The translations under genes were made by a program, and so were the position numbers. Shown here piece after piece: positions 13,589-27,700 of a stretch of DNA of 64,000 bases. Location: assembly GCF_018691265.1 (NCBI RefSeq), contig NW_024881282.1:54939122-55003121 (forward strand). The letters are read 5' to 3'. The DNA is from Tyto alba. Its lineage: Eukaryota; Chordata; Aves; Strigiformes; Tytonidae. The notes beneath the pieces are model-generated. The model ran no database searches. It was not told where the DNA came from and worked only from the letters and a program-made list of their open reading frames with translations. Positions within the stretch are counted from its first letter, which is position 1; each line of letters starts with the position of its first letter.

Positions 13589-16435
13589 ACTTGAAACCAA
13601 ACATATCAACTTCGAAGAACTTTTTTCTCACTTTTTGTCAGGGCCAGGCAGAAGGGAGGCTTTCAAAGTCCAGCATTTGGGCTTTGCACTCTTTGATTTT
13701 AGACTTTTCCTCTCTAAGGCAGAACCTCAGGCTGAGAGCTAAATGCTTGGATTCCCTGGGGTATTTATGAGGAAGGAAAGCAACAAAACAAGACAAACAT
13801 GAAAATTTGGCCAGGAATTATTCCAAAATGTCAAATGCCAATATGCTTCTGAAATACTGCTTTTCTCCACGATATGAACCTTTGACTCTGGGCTTTAAAA
13901 GTGGCTTTGATATATAAAAGTGGCAGAACCTCAGTTCTGGAATTAAGTCATGTATAAAACTTCTATCTGAGAAAACTAAAAAGTTGTCAGATTTTAACCA
14001 ATTAAGCAGTGGTAATGGTATGAAATTTTATATTGCAAACTAAGACTGAGACTAGGTTTTTAAGTTCTCTTCAGCCCAAGAGGATCTGGATCCTTTCCCA
14101 CAGTAACCTAGACAGAGACATCTGCATGCATTCTCCTGCCCCATGACTCTAAGGGATCAGAAGATTCAAATCATTGGTTTTCTAACATACTCCTAAGTGT
14201 AAGAATGAGAATTGAACCACTGGCATTCTTCCTATTGCAACTGTCTGACCAAACTCAACTGAGAGAAATTATGCAAATTTCTATAACCAGACAGTAGAAG
14301 CACACGTTTGCTGCTGCAGTGAATACATTATCAGTTTGGAGATATTACTACTGTTAAAATTTTGCAAGCAGAGAAACTTGAGCCAACTATTACCTGTTCT
14401 TAACAGATGAGAGATTCTAGATAAATTAATGGTTACAATTATTTTTTACTTAGTTATAAACACAGTCATATTCTTATAATTGAAACTCATTTCTCAGAGA
14501 GATATTTTTATTTGCACTTAAGTGAGCTAGTTGGAAAAGAAAGTGCCTTTGTTGAAAGAAGTGCTTAGAAACACTCATCAAGAAAAACACTGTTCTATCC
14601 TAGAAGACTTTCTAAATAAAGCCGAGAGAACAAAAGTGCATAAATAATTAGGTCCATCCAGCCGCATTCTTAATATAAGGGCCAAATATACTTAATATAA
14701 TACAGTTTTATTGTGGGTGATGATGTTAATAAGAATATTAAATGGTGAAATTTATTGAAGTGTTTACAAAAATGAGGCGCAGTTAGAAACCAAAAAAATA
14801 TCTCTCCATTGCAAATGTTCAAATGAGTCAAAAGTGCCCATTTGTTTAAAACTGAATCTAAGTAATGATGCATGAAAATTTCCTGATGAACTACAGCTTT
14901 TATTTTGCTCCAATTAAAATGAAAATAAGGAAGAGATTCTTTGCATATACTGGAACATAATCTTAAAATGAATTTCACAAATTTCTTTATCTGCTTGATA
15001 CAATGATTGGTTTTAAAAAGCAAATATGTAATTGATTAAACTAGAATATGTATCGCATTGTGGAGCATCATGTAAAATTTCTTTGATATTTAGTATTCCT
15101 ATAATGAAATTTTAACTAACTCTCACTGCCTCAGGATAATAATGAGAATATGATAGTAAGTCTCAATAGGATTTTCCTAGCAAACAATTTTTGATGACAT
15201 ATTAAATTACATGTCTTAAATAAGGATTTGATTGCCCTAAAATTAACATTGCCCTTTAATTTATAGTAATTGGATATCAATTAAGATACATGTTTGACAA
15301 TTTAGATACATGTCCACTGTTGTACAGTCCTGTCAAATAAATGTTTTCATAAGGAATTGGTAATTGGTTATACTTGGATAATAAATACAGAAAGATATAG
15401 ATTTTCAGATTAAGAAGAAGAACATCTAATGTTTGTTTTCAGAAATGTACACAGATCAAGATATTTCACATAATCACTTAAAAGATTTAAAACTTGCTCA
15501 TGGACACACACTGAGAAACTCCAGAGAAATGTAAAACAATTTATTTGAATAACAACAATAAAAAAGGAATTATTTCTACAGTCTTTAATTCCCAGGTATT
15601 AATGATAACAAAATTGATGGTACATCAGCTGGGCTTACTTTACTGTTTTGGTCAGTGAAGGCCTTGCAGACCAGTGTTCAAAGACTTTTTCTTCATGGCC
15701 ATCCCAAATTTGAGCTCAAAAAGGGAATGAATCCTTACTCTATATAGGCTCCTACAGTCTGGGTGAACATTTACAAAATCCCCTTATGCTCAAAACATAC
15801 TGCACATCAAATTGTGTGATATCATACTGGCTATGACCATTGAAGATGAGTGCAAATACAATCTATCATTGTGCTATTTAGTAACTAATTTAAAATACTA
15901 CAAGGAGACAACTAAGCCCTTCCAACACAAAAAATGCTTGAGCATGCATTTCCTTAATGATTGATAATTTTTTTTTAAATTCTCCATTACTAGTTGTCTC
16001 TATGGACATGTTAAAAACAATGAAAGAAAATGTGCTTGCATTTCTGGATGAGAGAAGAAAAACCATTCAACAACATGCTGCAAAGTTATTGTCAATGCAA
16101 CCCTGATAACCAGCAGCTGTGGCAAAAGGAAGTAAGAACACAAAGATGTTTGAGCTGGAATTATTACTGCTTGTGAAGAGAATTAAGGGAAAAAGGTGGG
16201 AAAAAAAAACAAATGAAGAATGACAAAAACCCTGAGACCTTCTTCTGCCCACATTTCCAGGAATCACTTGCAGAATATATATGGTTATATCTCAGGAATT
16301 AACTAGCCTGAAGTATCCAATGAGAAGTACTAAAAAAGCCTATGATATCAGCGATATTTCTCTGGTTTATTTTATTGGATTTCACACTCTGAACACAAAG
16401 CATAAAGAAAGAAAATGTATCTCCTAAAATATACA

Positions 16436-16700
16436 GGGTGCAAGAAGAACAGCAGTCGCACGGGTAATTGGTGCTGTTAATATGTATGCTATGGATCCCG
16501 CTTTCTGCTCCTCTCGAAACTTTGAAAAATAAAGCTAATTTTGGGCATTTGGGTGCATCGCTACCAGTGCATTCAGTTAAAAAATAATAATTTCCTCTTC
16601 TGTGATGCCTTGATGGATGCCTGAATAAAAACCATTAATGTCCCCTCTCCCTCCTCATAAGTCTAGACAACTCATGCCTAAAGAGGAGGATAATCAGAGG
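16436..16700. promoter_or_regulatory. Possible conserved noncoding element (speculative)
   Basis: The segment has several isolated CpGs in an otherwise CpG-poor window. It also carries homeodomain-type ATTA/TAAT cores (GGTAATTGG near 16460, GCTAATTTT near 16534, CCATTAATG near 16632) and lacks repeats. This composition is seen in developmental enhancers in gene deserts, but no activity or conservation can be read from one sequence. It may equally be ordinary unique DNA. Confidence 0.2.
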
Positions 16701-17153
16701 GAAAGGACACTATTTCATAGTGATACAGCAGAGAGAGTGAAGTTACTCATAATAAATCTTTTTTTTTAAATGGTCCCAAAATGTTTAAAGTTTCTAGTTA
16801 TAATTTTACCAGTTATAAGCTGTATCTGTTTCTACTAGCCTTGAACTTTGAAGTCCATCATCATTTAAAAGACATTTACTCTTCTCGAAGAACTCAGACT
16901 TTCAAATGAAGTTTTTTCAGTCTGTGTTCTTAATCTGACTCCAAGACAGCTTCCTTGTCCATCTAAACTGCCTTTTGAAGATATGTTCTTCAGATTAACA
17001 GAGAATCTCTGTGTGATACTTACTTTTTCACTGGAAGAATAATACAGTTGCAGATATTTAGAAATTGAAAATATATAGGCCAAGAAAAATACTCCTGAAA
17101 GAATGCAGGTGGCAGTGTTGACAACACATCCATACAGCTCAGGAGACATTTAA

Positions 17154-17175
17154 AACACACACACACAGACACACC
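17154..17175. repeat. (AC)n microsatellite, interrupted
   Basis: About ten AC dinucleotides interrupted once by AG. Confidence 0.85.
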
Positions 17176-18005
17176 CAGTCACTTAAGGTGCAGAGAACTA
17201 ATAGAACTAATAGCACCATTTAACAGGCAAAAACACAAACAGGAGTGCTGCCAACCATCTTTGACTTCAAGTCCTCTCTTTCTGGTGCTAGTTTATGGAT
17301 AGACCCCTCCTGCAGATTTGTACTAATTTCATCTCTGAAGGCTTATCACCCCTCTATTCTGTTTGTGCTTGCAGTTATTTCTGATACTTCTTGATACATC
17401 TCAGACAGGCAGAAAAATTGGTGAGGCAAATGTAATCTCAGAAGGAAAATGTATCTGAAAACAGCTAAAATGTCTCAAGTATTTCTGGAGAAAGTTATGG
17501 AGAAAAAAAAAAAGTAAAAGAAAACAAAAGTTTGTGCTACTGATACAGATGTTTTCTTCTTAACAATGTTTCCTAATTCAAGATAAATGAGCAGTGTATT
17601 TATTCACATAGTCTAACACCCAAAAATCTCTTGTAAGAATGAAGTGCTTCTTCATTTATATTTCCCCACATAATGAGAGAACAATACAGGTAATCCAGGT
17701 TGGTTCTCAGGGCACATGCACTAAGAAAGTACATTTAACCCAATGAGGTAAGAGTCATCATGCTTTATCAGTAAGACCTAAAAAGGAGAGAAAACCAAAG
17801 TGAGAGGATTTAGGTCAGTCTCACCCTAAACTAGAGCATTGCTTTTTAAGCACCACAGTTTTAACAAATTGCATCATGTTCCTCTCCTATAGAGTTGAGT
17901 TTCACTGTTGATCCATTGACAAAATTTTATCTCTGACATTTGCTCAACGACAATGTAAGAATGAATATAATTCTTAATAATCTGTTTTTTTCACCACATA
18001 CTTAA

Positions 18006-18024
18006 TTTTTTTTTTTTTTTTTTT
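18006..18024. repeat. T19 homopolymer
   Basis: A run of 19 T lies about 35 bp upstream of a short CR1 tail. No relationship between the two is evident. Confidence 0.85.
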
Positions 18025-18058
18025 AGTTCTAAATGCAATTGTGCAACAGCCTCATGGA

Positions 18059-18134
18059 TTTGGCAGTGTTAAGTTAAAGTTGGACTTGATTTTAAAGGTC
18101 TTTTCCAGCTTAAATGAGTCTATGAGTCTATGAG
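18059..18134 (+). mobile_element. Short CR1 LINE 3' tail, sense orientation
   Basis: The plus strand carries a CR1 3' terminus: 'GTTGGACTTGAT' followed by 'AAAGGTCTTTTCCAGCTTAA' and ending in the 8-bp repeat GAGTCTAT / GAGTCTAT. CR1 elements end in such short 8-bp repeats instead of poly(A). Only about 75 bp remain, typical of an extreme 5' truncation. This is the only clear CR1 copy in sense orientation in the window. Confidence 0.85.
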
Positions 18135-18481
18135 CCTCCTAATACTCATGAATGTCTGGGCAGTGCATATGTAACATAATCAAAAGCACTGCTGATGCAA
18201 GTGATGTTACCAAAAAATGTGTAATTTCAGAGGTGCTCCACAACTTTGGATTTGAAAAAGTTGCTGTTATTTGAAATGTCTCTTAGAGGAGCACTGTAAA
18301 CACCAGCAGGTGCTCTTTAAAGCAAGTATTTTTGATGCAGTTTGTTAACAAGCCGTAACAGTTAAACCTCTTTTTCTACTTGCCTGTTGAGTTTTAAAGA
18401 CAGTGAAAAGTGTTAACTGAAGTACAGAAACTCATGGGGACAGAAATCCTATCATTCCATGTGTCTGTAATATACCAATAA

Positions 18482-18640
18482 CATTTAGAATATTGATAAA
18501 TAAATATATATCAATAATGTTATTAATAATAATTTATCATTTTATTTATAATATTATGAAAATGACATTGTTTAATTAGTCATAATTATTCATATTTTAT
18601 TATTAATAATGACAATATTACTGCATTTATTATAAAGTGT
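18482..18640. repeat. AT-rich low-complexity block
   Basis: About 160 bp of nearly pure A and T with TAATAATAA-like motifs. It includes a short inverted repeat, ATTGATA ... TATCAAT, near 18493-18516. There is no coding potential. Confidence 0.75.
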
Positions 18641-20554
18641 TATAGATACTTATTCAATAAACGACCACTTTTCTTATTATAATTTGGGGGAATTAATTGA
18701 AAACAACCTCATGACATGAAAAATTTAGCTTTTGATATTTCTTTATAGATGATAAGTACTTGTTCTCATCAAGTATCCCATTGTGACACCAAGTTATATT
18801 CTGCTTCTGTTCTGATGGCCTGTTGATTATTTTCTCTTTTTGGGGTTTGATTCTGGATGTAAGAGATCTTAATTAGAGTTGAAAACATTTTTCTAAGACA
18901 ATTTCATGTCCTGATAAGTGACCTATAAAAAGTACTTCTGAATGAATTAAAATTTTTTATTAAATTAAAATTTCTTCCTGAGCATGTGACTTTCTCTTTA
19001 AAATTTCACTTTCAGGACTATAGTTTTCATTTAATTGTGATTGATTCTTTCCTAGCCTTCATTCTTTTGGGTGGAACTGGGGGGAGTTATTCAGCCATTC
19101 TCTGTAGCCTGACCATTTTCTCTGATAATCTCAGTTTTCACTGTAGTAAAACTGAGTACGGTTCTCCTCCTGTTGCATAGTTGCTACCTAGCCACATACT
19201 GATATGTTCTTTTGGGCTTAGGATTTGCTATGGGTTTCTAAGAGATTTCTGGTGTGTGGTTAAAATATTCTGTTACTTTTTCTGGTACAAATAGCTGGCT
19301 GCAAAGTTAGAGGAAAGGATTGGTGATCCCTTATGGTCATGTCATCCTATCCCCAATTAAATTGATCTAATTTAATGAGACTTTTCCTGCATATAAAGAT
19401 TCAGAAACAAAAAAGCAAACAAAAAACCTGGAGGGTAAGGATATAAAGTCATAAATTGAACGCTGAGTGGATACTGTCTTAACATCTGTGAGAAGGAAAG
19501 GGAAGACCCAATAAAACATGAATTAAGATATTTCAGGTAGACTTAAAGGAAAGAGTGCATTTGAAAAATTCCTATGTAATAAAAAAATATGAAATTGGAT
19601 TTTATTAGTTTACTACTACAATATTCAGTAAAATAATTGTATGCATTCCTCTGCAAAAATATCAGCCACTCCACTTCCCTAATGCATATGCATTATGTAT
19701 CTTAAATAAACAACCATCTGATCCAACTGTCTAAATGTGAGTTAGCCCCAATAGACTTTTTAGGCATTCTGACACATATTTTCTGCTATGTTTGATAGAA
19801 TTTAAGATGACTGTTCTTTTGGCAGTGACCTTTAATTTAAATGTGTCTACCATAGTCATGCTGTTCCATAATCATTGTATCTTTCCAAGCTAAGTAGGCA
19901 TTCTTATTTCCATCATTAAATAAAATGAAGGGAAAAAGAATAATCTCTGAAATATTAACACGTCTCTTCATGTTTTTATCACCTGGAGTATTACTGCACT
20001 TTAATTACCAAACTGAGAGCAATGGGATTTTGTCACATTAGAAGAACAGCAGCTACATATTTAAGATAGAAGATAGAGAAAGCAACATAACTGGAAAATG
20101 TCACAACGTATTTATTCTTTATAACACCCCCCTCAGTTCACGCTGAAACTTCCTCTTCTGGGGTGAACAGATTCTCAGGGAAAGGAATATTGTTTGTTTC
20201 CTCTCTTCTTCCCTCATTTTCATTGCACTAATAAACTAATCATTACATTATTACTCTTTCTACTCTTCAGAATGTATGTGTTTAATGCCTCTGAGACTCT
20301 GGAAATAATTTTTCCAATAACTCATTTATAGAAGTTGAATACCACTTCCAAGTCAAAGTAAATTGCTTCTCAATATCACCACATATGAAGGGTACAATTC
20401 TGGCCCCTGGAAAAGCTTTTATGAAGTTTGTTGGATCAATTTTGCACCATTAAAAGATCTAATTTCAGAAAGCAGATGCTCGGTTGTTTCTGAAAATGAT
20501 ACTAACTGCCACTTTTGAAAAGCTTGTTCTTAATATGCAGTATATTATGAGGGG

Positions 20555-20570
20555 AAAAAAAAAAAAAAAA
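20555..20570. repeat. A16 homopolymer
   Basis: A run of 16 A following GGGG. Confidence 0.85.
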
Positions 20571-20921
20571 GAGTATTGCAAACTCATTTTACACACAACA
20601 AAAATGCAGTTCCATGAGCTTTTGGAAACCTATTACACTCTAAACCAAGCCAGGCCAATAGGTCTGATTTCCTGCTCATGGCTCTGAATTCTTCCTGAGA
20701 AATATTTTGAGTTTATTGGTTTTGTCTGTTTTCACAAACTTACAGCATCTGTGAAACAGAATTGAATGAGATAAACGTAATGTTTCTATTTTTAAAATTT
20801 ACTGGGATGGGAATAGGAACATGATATACTGCCTTTTTTATATTAGTGGTGATGAAATTAAATAAAGAAAATTTTAAAAAGTAGTTTTTCCAAGAAGAAT
20901 TTAACTTAAATCTAGATTAGA

Positions 20922-21020
20922 AAAACAAAACAAAACAAAACAAAATAGAAGAATCCAACACCAAACAAACCAACCAACCAATCAAACAAAAAAACCCAAC
21001 CAACCAAACAAAAAACCCCC
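20922..21020. repeat. (AAAAC)n / (AACC)n A- and C-rich simple repeat
   Basis: A roughly 100-bp plus-strand tract almost free of G and T. It starts with four AAAAC units and passes through CAAACAAACC and CCAACCAACC units to AAAAAACCCCCAAC. Strand-asymmetric tracts of this type are common simple repeats in bird genomes. Confidence 0.85.
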
Positions 21021-21546
21021 AACTCATATAATAAAATTTGTTGATTTTAGAAGGGAATTGGGAAAAACTAGTGAAGTTTCTACTGCTAGAATTTTTCCAA
21101 TGGAATATTTGCTATCAATTTTAGTTTAAGTTGAAAACCAACTAATATTGAATTTCACTAAATACTGTAATTTTTTCAGAAAAATTAATAGAAAGGACAA
21201 TTCTGGATTCTAAGTTACTTATTCATACACAACATGATTCTGGAGAAGCTACATTATTTCCACTGAATTTATTCTGAACTTTATTATTCTCTGAGGCAAT
21301 TTACATGATAGCCCTTTACCTTACTGGATGGGAAGAAATTGCTGAAGGCAGAAATGTTTTCTATGGGTAGGTTTGGCCTGAACTGACTAAACAGCTATAC
21401 TTGAATGATGCAATACACGGAAGGAGAATCCTTCATGATGATGTTTCAATTACAATGAATTGCAATTCACTCAACGTTGTAGAAATTCTTTTCAGCCTGT
21501 ATGGAGTTTAGTATTGTAGTCTGCAATATGGAAGAAGTTTGGTATC

Positions 21547-21770
21547 ACAGATTCACATAGTAGTTGAGGTTGGAAGTCACCTCTGAAGATCATTTAGTCC
21601 AACTTCCTGCTCAAGCAGGGTCAGGTAGAACAGATTGTCCAGGACTATGTTTAGTCAGGTTTTGAACATTTCTACAGGTGAAGACTCCACAACCTCTCTG
21701 TGCAACCTGTGCCAGTGTTTGACCAACTTCACAGTAAAAAAAAAATAATGTTTTCTTATGTCTTTCACTG
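21547..21770 (-). mobile_element. CR1 LINE 3' fragment, antisense
   Basis: The plus strand reads as the reverse complement of a CR1 3' end. It has 'GAGGTTGGAAGTCACCTCTG', 'GATCATTTAGTCCAACTTCC', a 'GCTCAAGCAGGGTCAG' block, 'CCACAACCTCTCTGTGCAAC' and 'TTCACAGTAAAAAA'. All of these occur in this order in avian CR1 tails. The element's 3' end lies at about 21547 and the copy is 5'-truncated near 21770, where similarity fades. It is better preserved than the copy at 10310. Confidence 0.92.
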
Positions 21771-24700
21771 GACTCACTTCAATAAATCCCTATTTTTCTT
21801 TTACTGGGGAGCTCAGGATTAAACACAGTTATGGATCATGTTATATGTTAAAATATGTGAACATGGAAGATGGTTCCATTCCTCTGAACAGGAGTGAGCT
21901 ACTTAGCACAAAATATTATCTCAGGCTGAAAATATGGGAGTAGGAAGGTCTTTGGAGATAGGATTGTTGTCTCATAGCAGTGAAGTTTGCAGCAAGAAGA
22001 TAGGTAGTAAACATCTACCTACCTTGATGGCATAAGCCACTGCATCTAGGATGGTAGAATTGATCTGGGGAAACTCTGTGGGTCTTACTCTGGAGAGTAC
22101 AAGACAAGACTAGGAGACTAAGGACAGATATGACACTCAGTTATATTAAAATCATAGCATGCTACTTTTATTATTAGGAATTTTGATGATCCCCTTCTGA
22201 ATAATATTGCTGCAATTTTTTTGAATGCTACCACAAAGGAAATATTTGAATAATATTTGTGTAGGAAGTGTTTCAGGAGGTATTTATGAGTCTGAGAGAA
22301 TAACCATAGAAAATGCCTTATTACAACACCAGTGACTTATATTGATATTTCTATTCCCAACTTCTGGATCAAGTTAGAGAAATACAGTGCTGCATACTGT
22401 GGTTTAACAATTCCACTTGGCAATACTTTTGAAATAATAAGTATATTCATACAGAACAGAACTGCTTCCTGAAAGGCTTCAAGTTCAAGACACCCTAGGA
22501 AATAGTATTATAAAATTTCCCCATTCCAAACAAAATACAATTAAGCAGAAAAAGGAAAAGCTGGTAAGGGAATTATGACTAACCAAGATCTGAAACATGA
22601 ACACAGAGTCAGCCCATTTTTTTATCACCTGATTCAGGTCATTACCCACAGTATAGTACTGTCTCTTGCTGACCATAAAAATCAGATGAACAGACTACAT
22701 TATCTAATAGCTTAATAGAAGCTAAAATTTTGCAATCTTATCCGAGAAATTGAAAAGCATCAATGTTCAATGCAATCTGAATTTAAAAAAAAAAACATAT
22801 ATGAAAAAGATTGAGTGACACTAGCTGCCTTCTCTATTATGCTTGTTTATCACATGTTATCTTAGATCAAATACAAAAACTTTGATTCTCTTTTTTACAA
22901 TGTTAAAAAATTGCCCTGTGTCCTTTTCTCTTTCAGTAATACCTTCCTATCTTCTTTTGGATGTCACAGGCAAGGACTTTGCCGATGGAGTGATTAAATG
23001 ATGTGCAGTCTGTCCTTAGCAGTGAAGGTGATAATTGCACAGAGAACAGCAACTAAGGAGTAAGGATGTTCCCCTGGAACAGGTCTCAGAATAAAAACAT
23101 CAGATGTATGCTGCTCTCAATAGAACTGGGCCTCTCTTCATTACTGCCCCATCACTCTTCTGAAATTGATCCCATTTCATCCACTTTAATGAAGTTTAGC
23201 AAAAAATGACGCTGAAGAATTTCAATGTCGTCTTCTCTTTCAGTGGCTGACTTTCTCCAGAGCACCGAAAATAGCACTTTCTGTTCAACAAACTATGTGA
23301 AGTGAAACAGCCACCAAAAGTTAAGTTCTAGAGGGTGTTTTTATTAACCAAAATGCTTACAAATTATTTTTTAAAATGTATTTTCTTTTGCAAGACAAAC
23401 TATTTTATTCCACTTTGTAATTCTAAGAATGTATCTCATACTGTGTAATATGAAATAACATTTACAGCCCAGTCACATGCTTCATTGACCATAGAATGTT
23501 TTGTCTTATGTTGATTATCTTTGCTCTAGGAGAGGTAACATTATTTGCATGTCAAAAAGGAAAAACAAAGTTGCTCTGAAGTGAACTGCTTATTCTTTTA
23601 TTTAGAGTTGTATTTTTGAGACCTCTATTTCAGAATGGAAGAAATAAAATGCAAGAAAATCTCAAAATCTCATAGGAACATCCTCAGAAAACTAGGAATT
23701 CTAAAGGAGTATATGTTAAGTCAGAAAAAGGGAATAGCCTCAGCGATTTGACCTGTTTTTCTCAAAAAAATAATGCTTTCTTTAATGTCATCTACCTGAT
23801 ATTTGTTTACTGACAAACTGTTAGTGTGGAAATTTATTTTAGATAGAAACTGAATATCTGCATGAACCACAGTCCAGTCTGCAGGGCAGAATACTACATA
23901 TACATTGTTCAATGCAGTACAAGCACAACAATTCTCAAAGCGAAATCACTTTATTGGTTCCCAGTGATTATTCATATTATCTGCAACAGTACCATATACT
24001 GGACAAAACCACAATATCCAATACATTGGTCGAATCGTATGCCAATACCAGTTATCTCTTCTCTACTCTTCATACAGAATGAATTATATTATAAGGAGTT
24101 GTTATTATTTGGTGTAATTGTGTCAGATCTCATATTTGTGTCACTTAAATCTAAAACTGGTGAAATATCTTTATTAGTTATCCAGCAAAATTAATAATAC
24201 ACTACTTATCTGACAATAAGCTTATTATGTCCACATATTTCTATAGCATAAATGACAAAACTGACAAATAGGAGTTAATGTGTAATTTCTGAACTCATAA
24301 GCACTTGGTAATGAACTGAAAATCCCTATAAACCACGTAAGCAAGGTACAGTCCCTCATGTTATATTACCTTCCTTTAGGAAGCATTTTTTTTTTGCATG
24401 AACAGTATTTTTTTTGCAGAGGAAAAGAGAGAGAAGAAAAAAAATCTTGCCAGCTTCAAATAGCCCTTTCCTTTTTTGTTTCCCCTTACTGTACTTAAAA
24501 CCCTAAAAATAGGATAGGTGCTTTATAGAGATAAGATACAAGTGTTCTTTTGAAAAACATAAATAAACAACTTTGTCAGTATGTTTAAATAGTTAAGACA
24601 GCAAGGATAAACTTATCCTAGAAAATCTTGTTTTATGTATAATCTGTCTGGTGAGGGAAATTTTCAAAACCAAATGGTCTCACGCTGATTCTTCATTACC

Positions 24701-27700
24701 TATGTTGTGCTGTAGAGAAAAAGGAAAAAAAGAGAAGAGAAAAATGAAGGCCTCTTTTTCACAGTAAATCCAGTAAATCTGATCCATCCATTAGACAACT
24801 ATCTTATGAAATATTTATAGTCAGTTCTGTCTTGGGATCTTGAGGTTTGCTCTCTCCCAGTGATATTTGATAAGAGGTATTGTACCATTTCAGCATTATC
24901 TCCAAGGATCAGATTGGGATACTAATATTTGCACAAATATTGTTTAAGCATCTACAAACCATTTTACACCAGAAATCCACCACAGAACTGATATAGAATG
25001 GAATAAATGGGCCTGAGTAAACAGATAAATACACATAAAGCATGATCTTCCCTCCCTGGCATTGCTGAATATTTGCTTTACTGTCTGGAAGTATGTGGAG
25101 TATAATTCTCCCCTCCCACTGTAAAGCCATGCCCATGGGGTTTTTCAATAATGACGACTACCTTTGAATGAAAACCTGCTTCATTATTTTATAGCACTAA
25201 AATCACTATTTATGACAACAAAACAGTGCATAAGTCTTACAGTCCCAGCAACAACCATAATTAACATGGTGCAGTTAAATGCATTTCCCTGGCCAGGTTA
25301 AAATTTTAGTCCCACCAGTAACAATAAATCATGGTTTAGACATGCAACTGCTAAACCAAATGTCAGCTAAGCTGTGATAGACGCTCTCTGTACATGTTCT
25401 CTTCCAGAGAACTACACACAGGAGAACTTGAATTAGCTTGACTCCCTGACAGTACTCTGGATTTAAATTAAATCAGTTGAGAGCAGTTCTGTGATAAAAG
25501 TTTCTGGTTTTTGTTATTTAGTCTGTTATTTCAGCAGAAAAAAAAATTAAGGAGCATGCACACAAATGTAAATTAGTTTTAAATGCAAAACTCATCAATG
25601 ATAAGATGTATTATTACATAAAAACCCCAAAATTCATCTTGGATTTGGGCTCAAACTTTTTCAGATAAAACTTATAATCTTCATGGTATGTCTTAAATTA
25701 AAATTTGTGGTTTAGCTCTATGAATGTGATAACTATAACAACAATTGGAACAACAAATTACGTAATTGAAATTAGTGGGTATGACCTGTGAAATTTTGTT
25801 ATTAGAGAAATTTCTAGGTCATTTGTCTGGATTATCCATCTGTCCTCACCACTACAAAGAATTCATCTTTAGTGGGAATCTAAAAAATCTTATCATTCAA
25901 ATTTTAATATGATGGCATCAAATGCTTTTATTTTTAGAATCAAAGTTCTTCTATCTTGATAATTCCCTGAAGTCCTTTCACGTATTCTGAATATTCTTTA
26001 TTTATAATTTTTGAGTAAACTTTCTGGAAGACTTTAACTAACCTACAAAGTATGAGATGTTATCCTTAATCAAGGCAAATGGTAAAAGCTTTAGAATGCC
26101 TCAGGGTCTTCATATTGGTCATGGCAGAGTTTTACTGGTCCTTCAGAAGTATCCATTTCTAAATCTAAATGAGGAGATATAGTGTCCATTTCCATTTCTG
26201 ACTCTAATACAAGAACTTTAGAATTCTGAAGCAATATTCCATAAAGCCACAGTACAGCTATATTTAGGCAAAGAAATTCCTAGCTGCTGTGAAACTCTCT
26301 CTACCTCGTAGCACAACCCACATTTCCATGCAGTGTTATTCTCTTTTCCAACTTAAAGTAGTGAACAGCAGCAGCAGAAGCAAATGCCATTATAAGATAA
26401 ATGCTCCCCTGAATTGGATTGACACCATCTGAAGCAGGCAGCAGGCAGGCAGTCCCACACCCTTTGGTGAAAGTCCCAGTTTTCTCTCATTCCTGAGGTA
26501 TAGGCAACAGAATAATCTGGAACAGCCCAAGCCATAAATACATATTTGGAAAATGAAACAGTAAGGAGTGTCTCAGATAACTAGGACAGAATCAATCTTT
26601 CTTAATGCTATTCCTGGTTTTCTAATATGATTTATATCCTCCATTTAAGTTTCAGAAAGCTCTTCTTTATGAAAAGTATTTGTCAGAAATAGTAGTCCTA
26701 GGTAGCCTTTAAATGATTTCTGTCTTTTGGCTTTGGTGCTAGAGTCTTCAGAGAGATAGTCTTAACTGGGTCTTAGTCCAGAACACATTTAAATTGTCTT
26801 CATGTCCTGGGATATTTTTGGACCCATAGCTGAAAAAAAGCGTAATAATCCTCCTTATTTCCTGACCCTTTTCACATGATGAGGTATTGCACAAAAATTC
26901 TGCAGGTGTTTATTCAGTAGAAATTTGCAGCTATCTTTCACAATGAAAATGAACAAACTCGGGAGGACAGAACTGAATTTCCAAGTGACTTAGCAAGTTT
27001 ACAGCAGTGGAGAATGTAAGTTACTGAGTAAAATCTGTACTAAAATAAATCAATCAATAAATAAATTCCAATACCATCAGTACAGAAAGAATGGATTATC
27101 TTTGATTTTAAAAACTTGTAATTATTTTTATCTGAGCAGAATAGTAATATTTTCCTCCTTAGTAATCACCTGTCACACAGATAACGACAAAGAAAAACTT
27201 GAAGATCTTTTATATCAAAGAACTTGATCTCCTTCAGTCTGAACAGATTTAGCTTGAATGCTTTTGATATTTTTGAACTAGTTGGCTGAGACACAAAAAC
27301 TTTTTAGCAGTTAGCTAAAAGCAAAACAAAGAAATTCTACACTAGTTTAAGGATTTAAACACAAAAATACAGATATTAAAGAAGTTGAAAACCAAATTTA
27401 ATTATCACTGAGATGAATTTCATTATTTTAATTCAAGTTTATGCTCTTGTCTGAGTATAAAAATTATACTTGTGTTTAGAGAAAAGGAAATAATGATATT
27501 CCCTAGTTTTCTGCACAAAAGAGGTTTCAGAAATTTTAAACTGGTTTTGACTGTAACATTTGCTTCTATAAGACAATTTTATTGGCCAAGAATCCTCATT
27601 TCAAAATGAATCTTTCACTGAAGATCCATGTTACATAAACAACCTTAGAACTGGGCTGTTGACTGTAATAGCTTCAGAATTTTGAGAACCAGCTGGCTGT

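Larger units (their letters stand above)
10995..18058. other. AT-rich noncoding stretch, no gene recognised
   Basis: No coding exon or RNA gene is recognised. The stretch contains a large (AT)n(GT)n microsatellite at 12768-12818, a TA-rich tract near 13549-13588, an (AC)n tract at 17154-17175 and a T19 run at 18006-18024. The segment at about 16436-16700 has homeodomain-like ATTA cores and several isolated CpGs, and is discussed as a possible conserved noncoding element. Confidence 0.7.
18135..21546. other. AT-rich noncoding stretch, no gene recognised
   Basis: No gene is seen. It includes a very AT-rich block at about 18482-18640 (TAATAAT and ATATAT motifs), an A16 run at 20555-20570 and an AAAC/AACC repeat at 20922-21020. 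Confidence 0.7.

Noticed and set aside
20922..21020. Regularly spaced AACC/AAAC units considered as a CRISPR-like or satellite array
   Set aside because: Units are 4-5 bp with no unique spacers, so this is a simple repeat in a vertebrate genome.
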